Shown here piece by piece: positions 1 through 8,236 of a stretch of 64,000 bases of DNA. This DNA comes from UMGS1484 sp045593325. Its GTDB lineage: Bacteria > Bacillota > Clostridia > Oscillospirales > Acutalibacteraceae. The notes below the pieces were generated by a model. It did not search any database. It worked only from the letters and a program-made list of their open reading frames with translations, and was not told the origin of the DNA. Made by a program: the position numbers and the translations under genes. The stretch is taken from assembly GCA_045593325.1 (NCBI GenBank), contig JAZNWL010000041.1, positions 1-64,000 of the forward strand. The letters run 5' to 3'. Position 1 is the first letter of the stretch, and the number at the start of each line of letters is the position of its first letter.

Positions 1-283
1 CGGCATACAGATCCAGTAGGTAATGCGCAACCGCATCCCCCACACATTCAAGATCCTTTACTTTCAAATCCACCAGAAAAATGACCAGTTTCGTTTCAAA
101 GTGCATAATTTGCAAGCACTTTCTTCTATCGAAGTAAAACAGCTTACATCCCCATTCAAACAATCGATTTCCGCGTTCCCGATTTACGACCGCGCGAACG
201 AACGGCGCCATCTCTGATTCAAATTGTTCCGGAGTTTTCAACTTATAACGTTGTAGCGTTTCTTTTGTGGCATAATAAATCAT
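1..283 (-). CDS. Partial hypothetical protein (N-terminal part, DUF6933-like)
   Basis: An open frame starts at the ATG at 283 and runs off the left edge, so the C-terminus is missing. A good ribosome binding site (GGTGGAG) lies 8 nt before the ATG. The visible 94 residues begin MIYYATKETLQRYKLKTP and contain NRLFEWGCKLFYFDRRKCL, which I associate with small uncharacterised proteins of the DUF6933 type; that assignment is from memory and weak. No signal peptide or membrane segment is visible. It lies 47 bp downstream of the ATPase gene on the same strand and could share its transcript. Function unknown. Confidence 0.55.
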   Translation of the reverse strand, partial: MIYYATKETLQRYKLKTPEQFESEMAPFVRAVVNRERGNRLFEWGCKLFYFDRRKCLQIMHFETKLVIFLVDLKVKDLECVGDAVAHYLLDLYA

Positions 284-330
284 TCGTAAACTCCACCCAC
301 TTTTTTGATTTGCGTTTTAACATATCTTCA

Positions 331-1629
331 TTACATATCCATAGCAGTTTCATCAAGAAGAAATTGCTCGATACCGATATAGAGAATACCGTTGTCATCG
401 TGCCACGGAATAATATTGTCTTTTACTACTACGATCTTCTTAAAAGAGTCGCCGACACGGTTGAGAGACCTGACTTCCTGCTGACGTTTTTCTTCTTCGC
501 TCACGGTAAGTGCTGACTGAATATAATATTTTTTGCTTCCTTTATTGGCTACAAAATCAATTTCCAACTGAGCGCGCTTGCTCTTTTTGTCTTTGTCCTT
601 ATAGCAGTACTCAACCACGCCGACATCTACGCTGAACTCTCTGTTACAAAGCTCATTGTATATGATATTTTCCATAATGTGATTTTCTTCCTGCTGACGG
701 AAATTAAGCCTTGCATTTCGCAAACCAACGTCGCTGAAATAATATTTAAGCGGAGATCCGATGTATTTTCTACCTTTCACATCATACCGCTCGGCTTTAT
801 ATATCATAAATGCGTCAATGAAGAAGTCCAAATACCTGCTGACGGTTTCATCACTTATATTAACTTGTCTTTCACTTTTGAAAGTCTTTGCTATCTTGCC
901 CGCATTCGTAAGCGAACCGACGGAGGAAGATATAATATTCAAAAGGTCGTCAAGAACGGATTTATCGTGCAAAATCTTGTTTCGTTCTATAATATCACCG
1001 ATATATATTTTACCAAACAGAGACTCCAGGTATTTCGCTTTTTCCTCGTGTCCTTTTTTCTTCATCACAAGAGGCAGACCACCGTAGGTATAATACTCTT
1101 GCCAAGCATCACGCTTATCCCCTTCGTATGCATGATAGAACTCTTCAAAAGACAGAGGATTCACACGGATCTCGTCGCCGCGCCCACGGAATTCGGTAAG
1201 AATGTCCGAAGATAACATCTTAGAGTTGCTACCAGTCACGTAGACATCAATATTCTCGTGCTTCATAAGGCCGAGAACGACATCGACGAAGCCAATCTTG
1301 TCTTCGACTCCTTCTATATAAGGATTTTGAATGGTAACCACCTTTTGAATCTCATCAAGAAACACGTAATAAGTCTTACTTTCATCTACAGTTAAGCTGC
1401 GGATATACTTGCCAAGCTCAAGCGGATTGCGATATTTGATGTTCTCGTCATCATCAAGCGCAAGGCAAATAATGCACTCGTCCTCTACGCCGATTGATTT
1501 GAGATAGTTTTTATAGATGTTAAACAAAAGATAAGATTTGCCGCATCTTCTGATGCCGGTAATAACCTTTACCAAACCGTTTTCTTTCTTAGCAATCAAT
1601 CTTTCAAGATACTTTTTTCTTTCAATCAT
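331..1629 (-). CDS. AAA-family ATPase with DUF4143-type C-terminal domain
   Basis: A predicted 432-residue ATPase of the AAA_14/DUF4143 group. Near the N-terminus it has the Walker A motif GIRRCGKS, followed by a Walker B-like YYVFLDEIQ. A sensor-like TGSNSKML segment and FRGRGDEI follow, and the C-terminal half has a nuclease-like LEIDFVANK stretch typical of the DUF4143 region. The ATG at 1629 is preferred to an in-frame TTG six bases upstream because AGAGG sits 7 nt before the ATG. Members of this family are widespread, often single-gene and accessory; the cellular role is not established. It has its own strong promoter flanked by direct repeats. Confidence 0.85.
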   Translation of the reverse strand: MIERKKYLERLIAKKENGLVKVITGIRRCGKSYLLFNIYKNYLKSIGVEDECIICLALDDDENIKYRNPLELGKYIRSLTVDESKTYYVFLDEIQKVVTIQNPYIEGVEDKIGFVDVVLGLMKHENIDVYVTGSNSKMLSSDILTEFRGRGDEIRVNPLSFEEFYHAYEGDKRDAWQEYYTYGGLPLVMKKKGHEEKAKYLESLFGKIYIGDIIERNKILHDKSVLDDLLNIISSSVGSLTNAGKIAKTFKSERQVNISDETVSRYLDFFIDAFMIYKAERYDVKGRKYIGSPLKYYFSDVGLRNARLNFRQQEENHIMENIIYNELCNREFSVDVGVVEYCYKDKDKKSKRAQLEIDFVANKGSKKYYIQSALTVSEEEKRQQEVRSLNRVGDSFKKIVVVKDNIIPWHDDNGILYIGIEQFLLDETAMDM

Positions 1630-1643
1630 AGCCAAACCTCTTT

Positions 1644-1743
1644 CGGAAATTTTGCGTATTTACACTATATTTTCGATTCTATTATATCATGGCCACTGCA
1701 ACAAGTCAATATTCGCTTCCGGAAATTTTGCGTATTTCTACAC
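1644..1743 (-). repeat. Pair of direct repeats bracketing the ATPase promoter
   Basis: On the plus strand CGGAAATTTTGCGTATTT occurs at 1644-1661 and again at 1720-1737, each soon followed by ACAC. One copy lies just downstream of the -10 box and the other just upstream of the -35 box, so they bracket the promoter. The position suggests operator half-sites for a regulator, possibly autoregulation; that is inference. Confidence 0.7.
1681..1709 (-). promoter_or_regulatory. Sigma-A promoter of the DUF4143-type ATPase gene
   Basis: On the minus strand TTGACT (1704-1709) and TATAAT (1681-1686) are separated by exactly 17 bp, about 50 bp before the ATG at 1629. Confidence 0.8.
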
Positions 1744-1875
1744 TTTTATAGGTTTGACAACATGACTTCTTTTACCATTTACGTGCAGTCTCTGTTTCAA
1801 CAAGAACTCATTCTTTGTCTTCTGCGGATCAAATTTTGATATAGACGTTAAAACAGCCTCGTGGTGTTGAAGAAT
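1738..1875 (-). pseudogene. Possible C-terminal gene remnant
   Basis: A 45-codon open stretch on the minus strand ends at TAG 1738-1740 and is bounded upstream by an in-frame TGA (1876-1878). It reads ILQHHEAVLTSISKFDPQ... and ends ...HVVKPIKV. The composition is protein-like, but there is no start codon with a ribosome binding site. It may be the tail of a gene truncated when neighbouring DNA was inserted or lost. Family not recognised. Confidence 0.25.
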
Positions 1876-2187
1876 TCAACGACTGCGCGATTGTTTTGAC
1901 CACATATCATCCCACTTCCAGGACCGGAACAGGCGGAGACAACGGAAACAAAAGCGCCAAAGAGGATGTGGTTTTAAGCAGAAAGGGTTAGAAATAACCA
2001 GAAATGTCTATAAAGTAGGGCTTTCCTATCATTTGGGAGCGTGTCGGGCGTTTACTGCCCTGAAAAATAAAAATCCTCAAAACCCCTGTATTCATGCGGG
2101 TTTCTGGCATTTGTAAAAATCAAAATTTCGGTCAAAAATCGTTTTGACCACAGTTTATCCCACAATTGAGAAAAATTTAATAAATAT
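1876..2187. other. Non-coding stretch with GTTTTGACCACA repeats
   Basis: No convincing gene. Two near-identical 23-bp sequences, GTTTTGACCACA followed by four variable bases and ATCCCAC, lie at 1893-1915 and 2141-2163 (19 of 23 identical). A weak AAACCC...GGGTTT hairpin lies near 2080-2104. Further TTTTGACCAC and GTTTTGAC sequences appear beyond the tRNA at 2360-2378. Confidence 0.5.
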
Positions 2188-2263
2188 CCGGGTGTGGCGC
2201 AGCTGGGAGCGCGGGTGGTTTGGGACCATCAGGCCGCAGGTTCGATCCCTGTCACTCGGACCA
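2188..2263 (+). tRNA. tRNA-Pro (anticodon TGG)
   Basis: A full cloverleaf is visible: CCGGGTG/CACTCGG acceptor stem, GCGC/GCGC D stem, GGTGG/CCATC anticodon stem around TTTGGGA, a T loop TTCGATC and an encoded CCA end. The anticodon is TGG. An intrinsic terminator follows. Confidence 0.95.
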
Positions 2264-2266
2264 CGA

Positions 2267-2313
2267 AAATGACCTAAAGTAGAGATTTATTCTCCACTTT
2301 AGGTCATTTTTTT
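2267..2313 (+). terminator. Intrinsic terminator after tRNA-Pro
   Basis: AAATGACCTAAAGT pairs with ACTTTAGGTCATTT around a short loop, followed by a run of T. Confidence 0.9.
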
Positions 2314-2444
2314 ATTACTATTTAGGCGTTTTCTTCCCACTTTGAGAATACTTGCGAATTTTTGACCACCGTTTTGACGCATAGTTTTTCATCCAAGAAT
2401 CCTTTTCTTTGTTTACTGCGGGGCAATAGTTGAACTATGTTCTT

Positions 2445-2687
2445 TTATTTTCTGTGTCTATTATAGAAATCCATCATCATTTTCTCGATGATTTCAAAAT
2501 CAAAAGTTGGAACTCGGCAATGATTGCTCTTTGACATTCTTCCACCGATGCTTCTTCCAACTTCAGTTAATGCCCAATCACCAAATTTGTCTTTTATAAC
2601 GAGCCCCATGTCCTTCCACATACCATAGACCCATTCGGTACTCATTCCAACTGCTTTGCCAACAAATCGTGCGGACATTCTACTCAT
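2445..2687 (-). CDS. Small hypothetical protein, possible DNA-binding
   Basis: An 80-residue protein starting MSRMSARFVGKAVGM. GGAGG lies 5 nt before the ATG at 2687, which rules out the upstream in-frame TTG. The pattern ARFVGKAVGMSTEWVYGMWK resembles a helix-turn-helix, as in small regulators or accessory proteins of phages and mobile elements; I do not recognise the family with certainty. It starts just downstream of the last fragment of the decayed surface-protein gene and could be the final gene of that operon. Confidence 0.6.
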   Translation of the reverse strand: MSRMSARFVGKAVGMSTEWVYGMWKDMGLVIKDKFGDWALTEVGRSIGGRMSKSNHCRVPTFDFEIIEKMMMDFYNRHRK

Positions 2688-2699
2688 AACGACCTCCAA

Positions 2700-4021
2700 T
2701 CAATCATCATTAGGCAAATACCAACCATGTTCGCGGTGCACGCCGTAACTCTCATTAGAGTGATCCTGGCTATTATAGCGATCCCACGATCTTTGGTTCA
2801 GTTCCTCGTCAATGGCATCAAGAGCCTCAATTTCAGCATCAAAATCGCCATCCAAAATTGAGCCAGAACGCCAATCAGTATCAGCTGCCATGGGAGAAAC
2901 ACTAAACATCATGGGTGCATGAACACTTGTGGAAGCAAGATAATCCTGATAGGCTTGATTTACCGTGACATATCCCAAAATCTGTTCATTTTGCAAAGAG
3001 AACGTTACCGATTCTACCCTGTTATTGGCGGTATCCCCTTCAATAAGTTCCAATTCACCCAAGGGTCAACTTTCCGTAGGCAAGGTAACTTTGGTAATGA
3101 TCCCCACACGATCCGCATTATGATCACTATTGGTATCATAAAACACCAAATCTCCCACCAAGGGGGTATACTCATCTTTTGCCGTTATATACAACCCTTG
3201 ATTTTCCAAAGATAAAGCCCAGCGATAACTATTGGCTTCATAGGGGAACAAATCATCACTGATTCCCGAATAGTACAAACAGAAGGACACAAACATGGCA
3301 TTCCAGTCCCCATAAGGGTCGCCGTACCAAATGCCATAACGGGTGGCACCTTTAATGTCCCCCTCGCCCATTACCGTAACGTTTGTTTGGCTTTCAGCAT
3401 ATCCCTTCTGACTTTGGGCAACCGCAACCAAGTCAAACGGCCATTGATCGGTCAAGGTACCAGGCAAGGATTGTTCCCACTCCTCTGCCTTTTCCATTTG
3501 AGCATCCGAATCCAAATAACAAAGAATTTCATCATGAAGATGTTCCTGAATATCACAAAGAAGAACCGGTTCATACAGTTCATATTCTTTCATACAGTCA
3601 GTTGTATGATTATGCACTGTCACATCGGTTGCGGTAACGTCTGTTGATAAATTCTGTTCAGGCAACGTGCAAATTAAACGGCGAAAAGCATCATAGCAAA
3701 AATCGTTATGACTGTGAACAATGCTATCATAATAACCACAAACGCAAGCGCCTGTTTGATCATAACATTCGTCAAGGTGGTATGAACCTTCACGTCGCAA
3801 ACAATACGCTGAGCAACAGTCTGATAACAATCGTCATTGTGTTGATGTTCATCAAAACCGCAGGTAGGTTGTGATTCACGGGTAATGGCAGGAAGAATCA
3901 AAGCATAGGTGGTTACAAAAACAACAATAGCCACCAAAAGCGTAACCAAGCGTTGCCAACGTTTGACTCGTTTGTGTTTCTTTTGGTATTCTGCCGCCTG
4001 CTCCAATAATTCTTTTTTCAT
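2700..4021 (-). pseudogene. Broken Cys/His-motif surface protein with CHAP-like domain
   Basis: One gene split into three pieces. It opens with MKKELLEQAAEYQKKHKR, a membrane segment LVTLLVAIVVFVTTYALIL and the motif CGFDEHQHNDDCY. The frame is lost near 3795-3799, and the next motifs (HLDECY, HSHNDFCY) continue in another frame. A CHAP-like region with GDWNAMFVSFCLYY and VGDLVFYDTNSDHNADRVGI follows, then an in-frame TGA at 3066-3068, then 121 more residues in the same frame. The positions where I expect the CHAP catalytic Cys and His hold Asn and Arg. Related clostridial proteins are membrane-anchored surface proteins. The frameshift and stop make this a decayed gene. Confidence 0.75.
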
Positions 4022-4056
4022 TTCCCTTCACCTACCTTTCCGTACAAACCTTGACT

Positions 4057-4650
4057 TTAAAAAACGGGTGTTCCCATATCACTTAAAGGCCAGACCCGAA
4101 AAACAATTTTTCCAACAATTTGCTCCTGGGAAATACACCCAACCGCCGTATTTCGGGAATCCATAGAAGATTCCCGATGGTCTCCCAGACAGAAGATTCG
4201 ATTTTCTGGAACCTGATAGGGCAACTCAATGTTGCAATCACCAAATGCCTTTTTTTCTAAATAGGGTTCTTTCAGCAGTTCTCCATCCACGTATACGTTT
4301 CCTTCCCCGTCAATATCTACCCACTGACCGGAGCCTGCAATATAGCGTTTCACCAGCAACTTATTGCCTAAATAAAAGCAGAACAAATCCCCTGTTTCAA
4401 ATTCGGTGGTTTTAAAGGAAACAACAACGTCTCCTTCATTCAGGGTGGGGGCCATGGAGGAGCCGTAAATCTGCAGAACGGGCATCCAGATGGTGGCAAC
4501 CAAAACGGCAACAGCGGCAACCACAATCAAGGTATAAATGGTGCTACGCAACACCCGTTGATATCTCTATTTATATTTTTCTCGATGCAACTCTTCCTGC
4601 AACTGCTGAATACCAGGCTGTTTCGAAGTTGAAAAATGTTTGGGTTTCAT
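4057..4650 (-). pseudogene. Signal peptidase I with an in-frame stop near its N-terminus
   Basis: The body is a normal type I signal peptidase: one membrane anchor, the catalytic serine in YGSSMAPTL, the catalytic lysine in LLVKRYIA and the GDHRESSMDSR box. The natural start appears to be the ATG at 4650 (GGAAGG 8 nt before it), giving MKPKHFSTSKQPGIQQLQEE, but an in-frame TAG at 4567-4569 interrupts the cytoplasmic tail after 27 codons. Translation could restart at GTG 4557 or TTG 4554, keeping the anchor and active site, so partial function is possible. It would process the adjacent surface protein, which is itself broken. Confidence 0.7.
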
Positions 4651-4675
4651 GAAGCGATTCCTTCCAAAAACAGAT

Positions 4676-4897
4676 TTAAAGGGATTTTCCCAACATTTGC
4701 GCTGCTTAAAAAATACTATTTAATGGCAAAGAAACTTCGGCAATGAAACTTGCGTTGTTGAAAACAATTTCCCGTTGTTCCAACTTTTTGTCGGCGTCTT
4801 CCGGTTGTTCTTTCAACTGTTGATTTTCCTGGACTTGGGTAATCAACAGTTGTAATAATTCACTACGGTTCAAGTGGCATAATTCTTTATCGGTCAT
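4676..4897 (-). pseudogene. Small coiled-coil protein truncated by a nonsense mutation
   Basis: Begins MTDKELCHLNRSELLQLLI with AGGGAGG ahead of the ATG at 4897. This matches a small coiled-coil protein I know from clostridial signal-peptidase operons, whose usual end is similar to LRLNGVFEAAQ. Here the reading is LPLNSIF, then TAA (4706-4708), then in-frame AAQMLGKSL and a second TAA at 4676-4678. A single GAA-to-TAA change explains the early stop. First gene of the decayed locus. Function of the family unknown. Confidence 0.6.
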
Positions 4898-5046
4898 AAA
4901 AAAATCCTCCCTGTTTTTACAAGAAAAAACAAAGTATTATATTTTTAGATACAATACTGCATAATACAACAAGTAATTCTACCGCTCTCCCCCTGATTTT
5001 CAAGTAGTTCACCTATATATTTTCACAGCTTTTGACGAAATTTTCA

Positions 5047-5075
5047 TTGCAACCAAGTGGTTCCCATGATACAAT
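5047..5075 (+). promoter_or_regulatory. Promoter of the TIGR04076-family gene
   Basis: TTGCAA (5047-5052), 17-bp spacer, TACAAT (5070-5075) with an extended TG upstream of the -10. Confidence 0.7.
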
Positions 5076-5102
5076 TAATTTAAGAAAATTATGAGGTGAA
5101 AA

Positions 5103-5417
5103 ATGATGAAAAAAGTGAAAATCACCGCTATGAAACAAACGGTATATACTGATTTGATAGAACGATACGAAAACCCGCTGGAACACGCCTGCGATATCCA
5201 GGTTGGACAGATTTTCATTGCCAATGGTTGGGAAAAACCAAAGGGCTTTTGTGACAGCGCCTGGGATAGCATTTCCCCCTTTGTTATGACCCTTGCCCAC
5301 GGAGGCGAAGATTTTTACAACGGTTGGATGAAAAACAAAAAATCTGCTATGATTTCCTGCAACGACGGATTCCGTCCAGTCAGTTTCTATTTGGAAGCGA
5401 TGGATGAAGATGCCTAA
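5103..5417 (+). CDS. TIGR04076 family protein
   Basis: A 104-residue soluble protein, the usual size for this family. Recognisable pieces are KVKITAMKQT at the start, VGQIFIANGWEKPKGFCDSA in the middle and ISCNDGFRPVSFYLEAMD at the end, with conserved Cys residues in GFCDSAW and SCNDG. GAGGTG lies just before tandem ATGs at 5103 and 5106. The biochemical role of the family is unknown. It is transcribed alone from its own promoter and ends at a strong bidirectional terminator shared with the convergent nitroreductase. Confidence 0.85.
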   Translation: MMKKVKITAMKQTVYTDLIERYENPLEHACDIQVGQIFIANGWEKPKGFCDSAWDSISPFVMTLAHGGEDFYNGWMKNKKSAMISCNDGFRPVSFYLEAMDEDA

Positions 5418-5421
5418 GAAT

Positions 5422-5467
5422 AGCAAAAACCACTCTACTCTACAAACAAAGTTGAGTGGTTTTTGCT
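5422..5467. terminator. Bidirectional intrinsic terminator
   Basis: AGCAAAAACCACTC (5422-5435) pairs perfectly with GAGTGGTTTTTGCT (5454-5467); T-rich on both strands, between two convergent genes. Confidence 0.9.
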
Positions 5468-5468
5468 T

Positions 5469-5996
5469 TTATAAATACGTCGCCAATTCATCCAATGATT
5501 TTCTTTTTTTCTTTCGCAAGGGATCCCCTACTTTGGGATACCCCAAAGTAATGACCAACCGAACAGTGCCGGACAAATTGCAAAGTTCCCGTATTTTCTT
5601 ATCATCAAACCAGCCCAGAATACAACTGCCAAGACCTTGCGCCGTTGCCTGAACGGTGATGAAAGCTGAGGCAATGCCAATATCAATGGAGCGGTAATCG
5701 TTCTTTTTCAGTTTGGCACCAACCGCCGCCGTTCTGGTGTAAGGTTCTTCAGAAATCACCAACAAAACAGGTGCATCCAAAGCAAATTGATTCATCCCCA
5801 TGCCGGTGGTGGCTTTTGCCACTTTCCCGGCAAGTTCACCTCGGCAAACTGTGAAGTGATAGGGTTGCCCATTACATGCCGAGGGAGAAAGAGCAGTAAC
5901 CTCCAACAGTTTTTTCAGTTTTTCTTCTTCCACAGGACGGGTAGCATCATAATTGCGGCAAGACTGACGCTGTAACGCAATGGTTTCAAAATCCAT
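5469..5996 (-). CDS. Nitroreductase family protein
   Basis: A 175-residue FMN-dependent oxidoreductase-type protein. The N-terminal RQSCRNYDATRPVEEEKL and SPSACNGQPYHF are the FMN-phosphate-binding pattern of the nitroreductase fold. The C-terminal half has GLGSCILGWFDDKKIRELC and VITLGYPKVGDPLRKKKRK. Such proteins reduce nitro compounds, quinones or flavins with NAD(P)H as dimers; the substrate cannot be told. It follows the MATE transporter by 10 bp on the same strand, so the two are probably co-transcribed, perhaps as a detoxification pair. Confidence 0.9.
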   Translation of the reverse strand: MDFETIALQRQSCRNYDATRPVEEEKLKKLLEVTALSPSACNGQPYHFTVCRGELAGKVAKATTGMGMNQFALDAPVLLVISEEPYTRTAAVGAKLKKNDYRSIDIGIASAFITVQATAQGLGSCILGWFDDKKIRELCNLSGTVRLVITLGYPKVGDPLRKKKRKSLDELATYL

Positions 5997-6006
5997 AATA
6001 GCACTC

Positions 6007-7347
6007 CTAACGATATTGTTTTTTGGTTAAAAAAGAAAGAATAAAAGGAATGGAAATCAGCCCTGTCAGCACGTCTGCCACTGGTTGAGAAAGTTGTATC
6101 CCCGTAATCCCCCAAAGAGAGGTGGTAAGAATCAAAGTGGGAATAAACATAATCCCCGAACGAAGCATGGAAAGGATGGACGAAATCAGTGGCTTACGGA
6201 TACTTTGATACAGCATGTTAATAGGAACCGAAAGGGACAAGAATAAGGTGCCCACACAAGCGTATTGTAATGCCCGTGTGCCGATTTCGATTACTTGGGG
6301 GCTATCCTGGAACAGACGGATAATTTGGGGCGAAAGAATAAGGCAGGGCAAAACAATTACACAAAGGCAGCAAAAGCCAATGCCCATGGTTGCCAACATT
6401 CCTTTTTTCACCCTTTTATATTCTTTTGCCTGGTAATTAAAAGATGCCACAGGTTGGAACCCTTGACCGATACCCAACCCAACACACATAATAAATCCGC
6501 TGAACCGATTGACCACACTCATGGCGGCGATGGCGGCATCTCCGTAAGGGCGGGTCAGGTTATTCAAAAGCCCGTTGGAGAAGGAACTTAACCCTTGCCG
6601 AATCAAAGCGGGGAACCCCACTTTACAAATGGTGAAATACACTAAAAGGTTTCGGGTAACAAACTTTAACGAAATGGTGCTTTGGGCTTTCATTTTATAA
6701 AAATACAGCAAAATTCCAAAACTGATCACCTGGGAAACTACCGTAGCAATGCCCGCCCCTAAAATTCCCAGAGGAAATACCGACACCAGCAAATAGTCTC
6801 CAAAAATATTTAAAAAGCCCCCGGTTACCAAGCCGATCATAGCATAAAAAGATTTTCCTTCATACCGCAAATTATTGTTGAGAACAAAAGAACCGATCAT
6901 GATGGGGCACCCCACAAGAACACACCCGCCGTACTGCTTGGCATAGGGCAAAATGGTGGGGGTGCTTCCCAAAAGATTCAACAAAGGGGTTAAAAAGACA
7001 AGCCCCAACACCATCATAACAAGCCCCAAGGAAATACCGCTGAAAAAGGCTGTGGAAACGTAGGCATCCGCCTCTTTCCTATTTTTATCTGCCAAGGCTT
7101 TGGAAACCATGGTTCCCGAACCCTGCCCCAACATAAAGGCAATGGCTTGAATCACCGCTTGCAAAGCAAATAAAATCCCTGTAGCAGCTTGGGGACTTTC
7201 CCCTAACGTTCCCACAAAATAGGTATCCACCATATTGTAAATATTGGTCACCAACATGGAAATGGTAGTAGGAATCCCCAATGAAACGATCAGTTTCACC
7301 AAAGGGGATTTTGTCATTTTTTCATAATGAAGTTGTTCTGCCGTCAT
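6007..7347 (-). CDS. MATE family efflux transporter
   Basis: A 446-residue integral membrane protein, about 12 hydrophobic segments, the usual size for multidrug and toxin extrusion (MATE) carriers. Typical features are the N-terminal SLGIPTTISMLVTNIYNMVD, the GQGSGTMVSKALADKNRKEA loop, and GIGQGFQPVASFNYQAKEYK at the start of the second half. These antiporters export cationic drugs or metabolites using Na+ or H+ gradients. Start at ATG 7347 has GAAGG 8 nt upstream. It has its own promoter and leads a two-gene unit with the nitroreductase. Substrate unknown. Confidence 0.92.
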   Translation of the reverse strand: MTAEQLHYEKMTKSPLVKLIVSLGIPTTISMLVTNIYNMVDTYFVGTLGESPQAATGILFALQAVIQAIAFMLGQGSGTMVSKALADKNRKEADAYVSTAFFSGISLGLVMMVLGLVFLTPLLNLLGSTPTILPYAKQYGGCVLVGCPIMIGSFVLNNNLRYEGKSFYAMIGLVTGGFLNIFGDYLLVSVFPLGILGAGIATVVSQVISFGILLYFYKMKAQSTISLKFVTRNLLVYFTICKVGFPALIRQGLSSFSNGLLNNLTRPYGDAAIAAMSVVNRFSGFIMCVGLGIGQGFQPVASFNYQAKEYKRVKKGMLATMGIGFCCLCVIVLPCLILSPQIIRLFQDSPQVIEIGTRALQYACVGTLFLSLSVPINMLYQSIRKPLISSILSMLRSGIMFIPTLILTTSLWGITGIQLSQPVADVLTGLISIPFILSFLTKKQYR

Positions 7348-7380
7348 TGATAAAGCCTTCTTTACCTGAAATCAAAGAAT

Positions 7381-7409
7381 AGTATACCACCCTCTTCAAA
7401 AAGTGACAA
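7381..7409 (-). promoter_or_regulatory. Promoter of MATE-nitroreductase unit
   Basis: Minus strand TTGTCA (7404-7409), 17-bp spacer, TATACT (7381-7386). Confidence 0.75.
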
Positions 7410-7410
7410 G

Positions 7411-7447
7411 AAAAAACTCTCTTGAATTAAAATTTCAAGAGAGTTTT
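7411..7447 (-). terminator. Terminator of the corrinoid-protein gene
   Basis: AAAACTCTCTTGAA (7413-7426) pairs with TTCAAGAGAGTTTT (7434-7447), with T-rich sequence following on the minus strand. Confidence 0.9.
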
Positions 7448-7459
7448 GCTTCAAATGGA

Positions 7460-8089
7460 TTATTCCTGACAGAAGACCAAAGCCTGGTCGGCACAGGAGG
7501 CAGCATCGTTGGTGTAGCAGTCAGCGCCAATGGAATCGGCAAACTCCTGGGTAACAGGGGCGCCACCCACCATAACCATAGCATCCAAACCTTCAGCTTT
7601 CACCAAATCCACTACGTTTTTCATTTCGCCCATGGTAGTGGTGAGCAATGCGGAGCAGGCAATTACTTTGGCGCCGTGTTCTTTAGCGGCTTCAATGAAT
7701 TTAGCAGCTTCCACATCTACACCCAAATCCACTACTTTAAGACCTTTGCCTTCCAACATCATACGAACAAGGTTTTTGCCAATGTCATGCAGGTCCCCTT
7801 TTACGGTGCCCAGAATAACAGTACCTTTATCGGCGGTGTCTTCCTGACTCAAATGGGGTTTCAAAACCTCGGTTCCCATGCTCATGGCACGGGCGGCAAG
7901 CACCACTTCGGGTACGTAAACTTCGTTACACTTGAACTTTTCACCAATAATATCCATACCGGCTAACAAACCGTTATTTAATATTTCCTCTGCGGGAATG
8001 CCTTCTTCCAGAGCTTGTTCAACCAAAGCCTTTACTTTTTTGGCACTTCCCTTTTGAAGCAATTCACTGATTTCTTGTAAAATAGCCAT
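7460..8089 (-). CDS. Corrinoid (B12-binding) methyltransferase-type protein
   Basis: A 209-residue protein with the two-domain build of corrinoid shuttle proteins: an N-terminal four-helix cap (about residues 1-90) and a B12-binding Rossmann domain with DLHDIGKNLV, the signature whose His coordinates cobalt, then VDLGVDV, SALLTTTM and VGGAPV. These proteins pass methyl groups between a substrate-specific methyltransferase and a tetrahydrofolate- or thiol-dependent one. The ATG at 8089 is chosen because GGAGG precedes it by 8 nt. No partner methyltransferase or reactivase is encoded anywhere in this window, so the substrate is unknown. Confidence 0.9.
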   Translation of the reverse strand: MAILQEISELLQKGSAKKVKALVEQALEEGIPAEEILNNGLLAGMDIIGEKFKCNEVYVPEVVLAARAMSMGTEVLKPHLSQEDTADKGTVILGTVKGDLHDIGKNLVRMMLEGKGLKVVDLGVDVEAAKFIEAAKEHGAKVIACSALLTTTMGEMKNVVDLVKAEGLDAMVMVGGAPVTQEFADSIGADCYTNDAASCADQALVFCQE

Positions 8090-8121
8090 ACTATTGCGCC
8101 TCCTTAAAATCATACGGGTAT

Positions 8122-8150
8122 ATAATAACCTCTTTCCTTCCATAATGCAA
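8122..8150 (-). promoter_or_regulatory. Promoter of the corrinoid-protein gene
   Basis: Minus strand TTGCAT (8145-8150), 17-bp spacer, TATTAT (8122-8127). Confidence 0.7.
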
Positions 8151-8236
8151 GATATTTTTTGAAAAAGAAAGAATTTATGAGGTTAATGATTGACATTTGT
8201 TAAAATTTGTGGTATTCTTTTGAAGCACCAAAACTT

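Noticed and set aside
679..1215. 178-residue plus-strand open frame
   Set aside because: Antisense to the DUF4143-type ATPase; no start signal.
3780..3830. Programmed ribosomal frameshift in the surface-protein gene
   Set aside because: No slippery heptamer or obvious stimulatory structure at the break, and other lesions lie in the same locus.
2700..4897. Stop-codon recoding (for example UGA read as Trp) to explain broken genes
   Set aside because: TAA, TAG and TGA are all involved plus a frameshift, and all three act as normal stops in intact genes nearby.
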